DNA from: Deltaproteobacteria bacterium
GTDB taxonomy: Bacteria; Desulfobacterota; DSM-4660; Desulfatiglandales; HGW-15
Length of the DNA: 46,023 bases
NCBI GenBank assembly: GCA_019308985.1
Contig: JAFDHB010000009.1
Span: forward strand, 1 to 46,023
Direction of reading: 5' to 3'
Of the stretch, positions 42,536 to 46,023 are shown piece by piece (the first letter of the stretch is position 1; every line of letters starts with the position of its first letter). The notes under the pieces are model-generated. The model was not told the DNA's origin and ran no database searches. It worked only from the letters and a program-made list of their open reading frames with translations. The position numbers were made by a program, and so were the translations under genes.

Positions 42536-42676
42536 TTAGGCGTGATTCTCTGCGGAGAGCTCTCTTAAGAGCTCTGTATTTCTCTTGATCCGTTTCATAT
42601 CTGCCTTGAGATTGGCCTTGTTGGGCCTCTTTTTCCTGTCCCTGATACGTCTCGTCTTCTTAGTCTTGGATGCCAT
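42536..42676 (-). CDS. Small very basic protein (46 aa)
   Basis: An ATG at 42676 opens a 46-residue frame: MASKTKKTRRIRDRKKRPN, then KANLKADMKRIKRNTELLRE, ending LSAENHA. About a third of the residues are Lys or Arg, with the rest forming an amphipathic helix. AGAGGA lies just upstream. The KKRPNKANLKADMKRI pattern recurs, by my recollection, in short unannotated proteins of Desulfobacterota. It may bind RNA or the ribosome; function unknown. It is downstream of and co-directional with a second basic gene. Confidence 0.6.
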   Translation of the reverse strand: MASKTKKTRRIRDRKKRPNKANLKADMKRIKRNTELLRELSAENHA

Positions 42677-42742
42677 TTTCCTCTTTCCCGTCGCTCAATA
42701 TTGCACAAAGCTTATGTCCACCACCTATCTCGTAATGACCGG

Positions 42743-42865
42743 CTATTTGGCTTCGGAGCTCTGATGCGCCAATCTTTCTTTCGCCCTCTGCTTCAAGCGT
42801 TTGAATCTCCTCCTCCTTCTCCGTTCAAGTTCTCTTCGTCGCTCGATCTTCTTATGTCTTGCCAT
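42743..42865 (-). CDS. Small very basic protein (40 aa)
   Basis: ATG 42865 to TAG 42743 encodes MARHKKIERRRELERRRRRR, then FKRLKQRAKERLAHQSSEAK. Nearly half of the residues are Arg or Lys and the whole would form one charged helix. GGAGG is present upstream, although 13 bases away. It precedes the other small basic gene by 66 bases, suggesting a two-gene transcript. An RNA- or ribosome-binding role is inference. Confidence 0.55.
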   Translation of the reverse strand: MARHKKIERRRELERRRRRRFKRLKQRAKERLAHQSSEAK

Positions 42866-43259
42866 GAATGCTATTAACCTCCTCTGGGAAGCAATCCCTA
42901 ATTAATCAGGGGCGACAAAATAGGCCGTGAAAAATTTAATTTAATCAAAATTCCACCTGATAGTCAACATGAAATGGGATAGGAATTCAACAGTCCACAA
43001 AAAACAGCCTTCCTCGCCATCAGACCGCGCCCGTGCAAAGAATAATCATCCTCAAGCAACATTCGACGATCCAGTCCATATTTCCTGTTGACCTCTGGAA
43101 AAACTTTCCCTATATTCCAAGAGGCACTAACCGCCCGGGGTATTCTTGATTTGATCTGATGTGCCTTTCTCTGACACGTTTCAGCCTCCTGAAGAAGGCG
43201 GCCATAATTTCGTCTGCCAGTTGAGGGCGAAACTCTAATTCAACGAGGACAATAATGTT
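42866..43259. other. 394-base divergent region upstream of speE
   Basis: It holds the speE promoter and a leader of about 137 bases. An AT-rich segment (42931-42955) could carry the promoter for the minus-strand small basic genes, but no clear pair was found. No gene or riboswitch is recognised. Confidence 0.35.
43088..43116 (+). promoter_or_regulatory. Sigma-70-type promoter for speE
   Basis: TTGACC (43088-43093), 17-base spacer and TATATT (43111-43116), each one mismatch from consensus. Expected start near 43123. Confidence 0.5.
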
Positions 43260-44168
43260 ATGAAGGAAAAAGGGAGGAACGATATTTCTCTGGTGGATTT
43301 TGACCCTGAAAAAGACCAGGTCACAGAACTGTGGTTCCACGACAGTATCGAGTTTGGACACGGCTGCAGCTTGCACATAAAGGTCAAGAACGTCCTTTAT
43401 CACTCCAGGTCAAAATTCCAGGAAATAGTAATAATGGAAACGGAAAAACTGGGCAGATTGCTCGCCATTGACGGTATCACCATGCTCACTGAGTACGATG
43501 AATTCGCCTATCACGAAATGATAGTTCATGTGCCCCTACTGGTGCATCCAAATCCAAAGAAGATCTTGGTCATCGGAGGAGGAGACGGGGGCACTGTCCG
43601 TGAAATCGTGAAGCATCCTGAGGTCGAAGAAGTTCACGTATGCGAGATAGATGAAGAGGTTGTTGCCGCCTGCCGAAAATACCTGCCTTCCCTTGCATCA
43701 TCCTTTGATGACTCGAGAGTCAAGGTCTTCTATGAAGACGGGGCCAAATACGTGAAGAAGTCTCCAAGCACCTATGACATCATTATTGTGGACTCCACCG
43801 ATCCCCTCGGCCCGGGAAAGATTCTCTTCCAAAGGGAGTTTTACGAAGACATGAAGAGGGCTCTCCTCGATCACGGAATCGCTGTAACACAATGTGAATC
43901 CATTTATCTCCATCCCCATGTGATAAAGTGGGTATACTCCTTTGCAAGGGACATATTCCCTAAGCTCGGCTATTACATCACCATGGTCCCCACCTACCCC
44001 AGCGGTCTTATAGGTTTTTATTTCTGCTCCTTGTCCCGAGACCCTGTTTCGGATATAGATCTAGAGCGCGCACGCGGACTTAAAGGACTCAGGTACTACA
44101 CACCGCACCTGCATCGTTCTTCTTTTACGCTACCTCGATTCGCCACGGATTTCTTTCGCTCAGGCTAG
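43260..44168 (+). CDS. speE: Spermidine synthase (polyamine aminopropyltransferase)
   Basis: 302 residues. The N-terminal beta part (ELWFHDSIEFGHGCSLHIKV, SKFQEIVIMETEKLGRLLAIDG, YDEFAYHEM) and the methyltransferase-like core with GGGDGGT (106-112), VCEIDEEVV and the catalytic-Asp loop VDSTDPLGP match SpeE. It transfers an aminopropyl group from decarboxylated S-adenosylmethionine to putrescine. No speD or agmatine pathway gene is beside it. The N-terminus is slightly longer than usual. GAGGAC lies about 9 bases before the ATG. Confidence 0.94.
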   Translation: MKEKGRNDISLVDFDPEKDQVTELWFHDSIEFGHGCSLHIKVKNVLYHSRSKFQEIVIMETEKLGRLLAIDGITMLTEYDEFAYHEMIVHVPLLVHPNPKKILVIGGGDGGTVREIVKHPEVEEVHVCEIDEEVVAACRKYLPSLASSFDDSRVKVFYEDGAKYVKKSPSTYDIIIVDSTDPLGPGKILFQREFYEDMKRALLDHGIAVTQCESIYLHPHVIKWVYSFARDIFPKLGYYITMVPTYPSGLIGFYFCSLSRDPVSDIDLERARGLKGLRYYTPHLHRSSFTLPRFATDFFRSG

Positions 44169-44202
44169 GACGAGTAATGCCAAACCAGAGTCCAAGCGCC
44201 AA

Positions 44203-45033
44203 TCAGCCATGTAGATCTCCGTGCTTCATTCTGGCTTTCAAGGAGTCAATCAGCAGGGAAATAAAGAACGCGACCCCTGCCACGAGGATAATGGTCGCTC
44301 CAGAGGTGAGATCAAAGAGGTAGGAAAACCATATACCGGCCAGAGTGAATAGCATACTCAGTCCAGAAGCAAGAATCATCATCCTGCTTAGGGATACTGT
44401 ATGTCTTTCAGAGATATAGGGGGGTATAGTCAGGAGGGCGATTACAAGGATAAGCCCCACGACCCGAATAACCAATACAACCGAAAGCGAGACCAACCCT
44501 ATAAGAAGAAAATAGAGGGCCTTCACCGGCACACCCACTACAAAAGAAAACTCTTCGTCATAGGACATAGCCAGCAGTTCCTTGTAGAATATCATCACGA
44601 CAATCAGTACAAGGACGCCGAGTCCTGTCATAAAGAATATATCCCTAATGGGTACCGAGAGGATGCTGCCGAAGAGGTAGCTCATGAGATCCACGTTGTA
44701 CCCCGGGGTAAGATCTGTCAGGACAATACCAACAGCCATTCCAATGGCCCACAGGACCCCTGTGATCGTGTCAGCCCTTTCTCTTCTTTTGAAACTAGCC
44801 GCAGCCATGATCATCGAGACAAGGAGAGAAAAGATGGCGGCTCCTGCCAGAGGGGGGATGTTTACGAAGAAAGCCAGTCCGATGCCACCAAAGGCTGCAT
44901 GAGCGATACCTCCGGATATGAACACGATCCTGTTGACGACCACAAGGGTGCCGATAATACCACAGATGATACTGACGAGGATTCCTGCTATCAGGGCGTT
45001 CCTCATGAACTCCAGGTGCAGTATATCCCACAC
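44203..45033 (-). CDS. znuB: Metal ABC transporter permease (ZnuB/MntB family)
   Basis: 276 residues from GTG 45033; the start is chosen because GAGGAG, inside the end of the upstream gene, lies 7 bases before it. About eight membrane segments are visible with the ABC-3 family hallmarks GGIAHAAFGGIGLAFF and PAY-like PPYISERHTVSLSRM. It imports zinc or manganese. It starts 1 base after the ATP-binding gene stops. No substrate-binding protein gene is within reach on this strand, so it must be elsewhere. Confidence 0.92.
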   Translation of the reverse strand: MWDILHLEFMRNALIAGILVSIICGIIGTLVVVNRIVFISGGIAHAAFGGIGLAFFVNIPPLAGAAIFSLLVSMIMAAASFKRRERADTITGVLWAIGMAVGIVLTDLTPGYNVDLMSYLFGSILSVPIRDIFFMTGLGVLVLIVVMIFYKELLAMSYDEEFSFVVGVPVKALYFLLIGLVSLSVVLVIRVVGLILVIALLTIPPYISERHTVSLSRMMILASGLSMLFTLAGIWFSYLFDLTSGATIILVAGVAFFISLLIDSLKARMKHGDLHG

Positions 45034-45034
45034 C

Positions 45035-45802
45035 TTATTTCTCCTCGTGTACAGGCAACACCCTGTGGGGAAGGCCATGGGCAATCAGGTCAACAGGGCA
45101 TTGATAGGCAAAGTCAAGCATCTCCCGTGTTATCTTTCCCCCTTCATGGAATACCAGGTATTTGTTGACGCAGGCTATGGACTTCATGTGGCTGGATATC
45201 ACGCCGATATCATGGGTGACGACCACGATGGTCACCGTCTTGTTGAGTTCGTGCAGGAAATCGTAGAGACTCGTCTGAAATTCGGGATCCACACTGGCAG
45301 TGGGCTCATCTAATAACAGTATCTCCGGCTCCCCGGCTAGGGCGCGGGCTATGAATACGCGTTGTCTTTGCCCCACTGATAGCTTACCTATGGGCCAGGA
45401 CCGGTATTCCCACATCCCTACTTCTTTCAGAAGGTAGCTGACCTTTTCCCGATCTTTCTGGCTGTATTTCCTGCCAAGAGGGACCATGCCTATTCTACCC
45501 ATGAGAGCCACATCCATGACGGAAACTGGAAAGCCAAGGTTGAAACTAAGGTCTTGCGGAACGTAGCCGATCTTGCGCCTGGCCTCCCTGGGGGACTGTC
45601 CGAGTATCCTGATATGTCCCCTATCGGGTTTAAGAAGCCCGAGCATAAGTTTCAAGAGCGTGGTCTTCCCGCCCCCGTTTGGTCCGATGATACCCAGAAA
45701 TTCACCCTGGTCCAGTTTCAGGTTCACATCCCTGAGCACCTCCACATCATCGTAAGAGAAGCTCAAATCCACTATCTCAATTGCATAGGGATTCGCTTGC
45801 AT
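45035..45802 (-). CDS. znuC: Metal ABC transporter ATP-binding protein (ZnuC/MntA family)
   Basis: 255 residues from ATG 45802; ATG 45811 is also in frame but abuts its AGG, while 45802 has an AGGA eight bases upstream. Walker A GPNGGGKTT, Q-loop YVPQDL, signature LSVGQRQR (LSGGQ with Val for Gly), Walker B ILLLDEPTASVD and the H-loop THD are intact. It powers the permease downstream. It begins within 11 bases of the valS stop, so it may be transcribed with valS. Confidence 0.93.
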   Translation of the reverse strand: MQANPYAIEIVDLSFSYDDVEVLRDVNLKLDQGEFLGIIGPNGGGKTTLLKLMLGLLKPDRGHIRILGQSPREARRKIGYVPQDLSFNLGFPVSVMDVALMGRIGMVPLGRKYSQKDREKVSYLLKEVGMWEYRSWPIGKLSVGQRQRVFIARALAGEPEILLLDEPTASVDPEFQTSLYDFLHELNKTVTIVVVTHDIGVISSHMKSIACVNKYLVFHEGGKITREMLDFAYQCPVDLIAHGLPHRVLPVHEEK

Positions 45803-45812
45803 TGGAAGCATC

Positions 45813-46023
45813 CTAGGGTCTTACGGATTCAATAAGTCTTAAGCTTTTTCCAAGCTTTTCCAGCTTGGCGTTCATTTCCCCCACCCTGTTGCGAACCTTT
45901 TCCACGATTTCTGGAGGAGCCTTTTCAAGGAACTGCTTGTTGGAGAGTTTTCTTTTTACGACTTCAAGCTCTTTGTTCAAAGTGCTGATCTGCTTTCGGA
46001 GCCGTTTTTTCTCCTCTTCAAAA
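45813..46023 (-). CDS. valS: Valyl-tRNA synthetase, C-terminal end (partial)
   Basis: The last 69 codons of a gene entering from the right edge. The protein reads as a charged coiled coil (EEEKKRLRKQISTLNKELEV, KLSNKQFLEKAPPEIVEKVR) ending LRLIESVRP, the C-terminal tRNA-binding arm of ValRS with its KLSN..FL.KAP..V..K signature. The stop TAG at 45813-45815 lies 1 base from the first ATG of znuC. Confidence 0.85.
   Translation of the reverse strand, partial: FEEEKKRLRKQISTLNKELEVVKRKLSNKQFLEKAPPEIVEKVRNRVGEMNAKLEKLGKSLRLIESVRP

Noticed and set aside
43110..43403. 97-codon minus-strand frame opposite the start of speE
   Set aside because: It crosses the speE promoter and coding start and has no resemblance to any family.
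1..46023. tRNA, rRNA, CRISPR or integrase
   Set aside because: No cloverleaf-like GTTCRA arms with matching acceptor stems, no spaced repeats, no recombinase motifs were seen by eye.

Overview
The window looks like chromosomal DNA of an anaerobic Desulfobacterota-type bacterium (former Deltaproteobacteria; inferred). The grounds are a tungsten/molybdenum aldehyde:ferredoxin oxidoreductase, corrinoid methyl-transfer proteins, an MglA-type small GTPase beside a DUF4388 (PATAN) protein, an alpha-type glutamine synthetase, a non-discriminating AspRS with GatCAB, and moderate GC. No rRNA, tRNA, CRISPR array, phage or transposase gene is visible. The mobile DNA consists of two MITE-like repeats sharing terminal inverted repeats.

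Layout. (1) 1-9350, minus strand: a partly decayed catabolic cluster. In transcription order it holds an SDR dehydrogenase, the 3' remnant of a GntR/FCD regulator, a GlpA-like FAD dehydrogenase, an NAD/FAD oxidoreductase, a DUF1667 Cys protein, a REDY-like protein, an acyl-CoA dehydrogenase, an AOR, an amidohydrolase broken by an internal deletion, and a stub of a TRAP permease. (2) 9456-12176: a SNF2 ATPase with two SWIM zinc motifs. (3) 12806-17976: aspS-gatC (one fused gene), gatA and gatB, a complete unit for Asn-tRNA formation by transamidation; glnA converges on it. (4) 19528-22647: envelope polysaccharide genes (a NodB-fold protein with lost motifs, a GT4 glycosyltransferase, a WecA/MraY-type transferase). 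(5) 22716-26613: a GntR/UTRA regulator with a corrinoid protein, divergent from a UroD-type methyltransferase with a second corrinoid protein; MITE-like copy A lies in the leader. (6) 26614-29825: nagZ divergent from murU-like and amgK-like genes, which together read as a cell-wall recycling module. (7) 29862-34187: an SH3/coiled-coil membrane protein, then gdhA coupled by an ATGA overlap to a large ATP-grasp (PPDK_N-like) protein. (8) 34451-35988: isochorismatase, HIT and cNMP-binding proteins. (9) 36201-41355: a signalling group with PilZ, a helical-repeat protein, MglA, PATAN plus two cNMP-like domains, and a TrpF-like protein with a coiled-coil tail. The tail's stop codon lies in MITE-like copy B. 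(10) 41537-46023: aldo/keto reductase, two tiny very basic proteins, spermidine synthase, metal ABC transporter permease and ATPase, and the 3' end of valS.

The strongest candidates for something little described are the PilZ/helical-repeat/MglA/PATAN-cNMP/TrpF-like cluster, the AspRS-GatC fusion, the NagZ-MurU-AmgK grouping with a beta-helix tail on MurU, the paired small basic genes, and the repeat pair that touches a stop codon and a leader. All functions come from reading motifs and family resemblance; no database search was possible.
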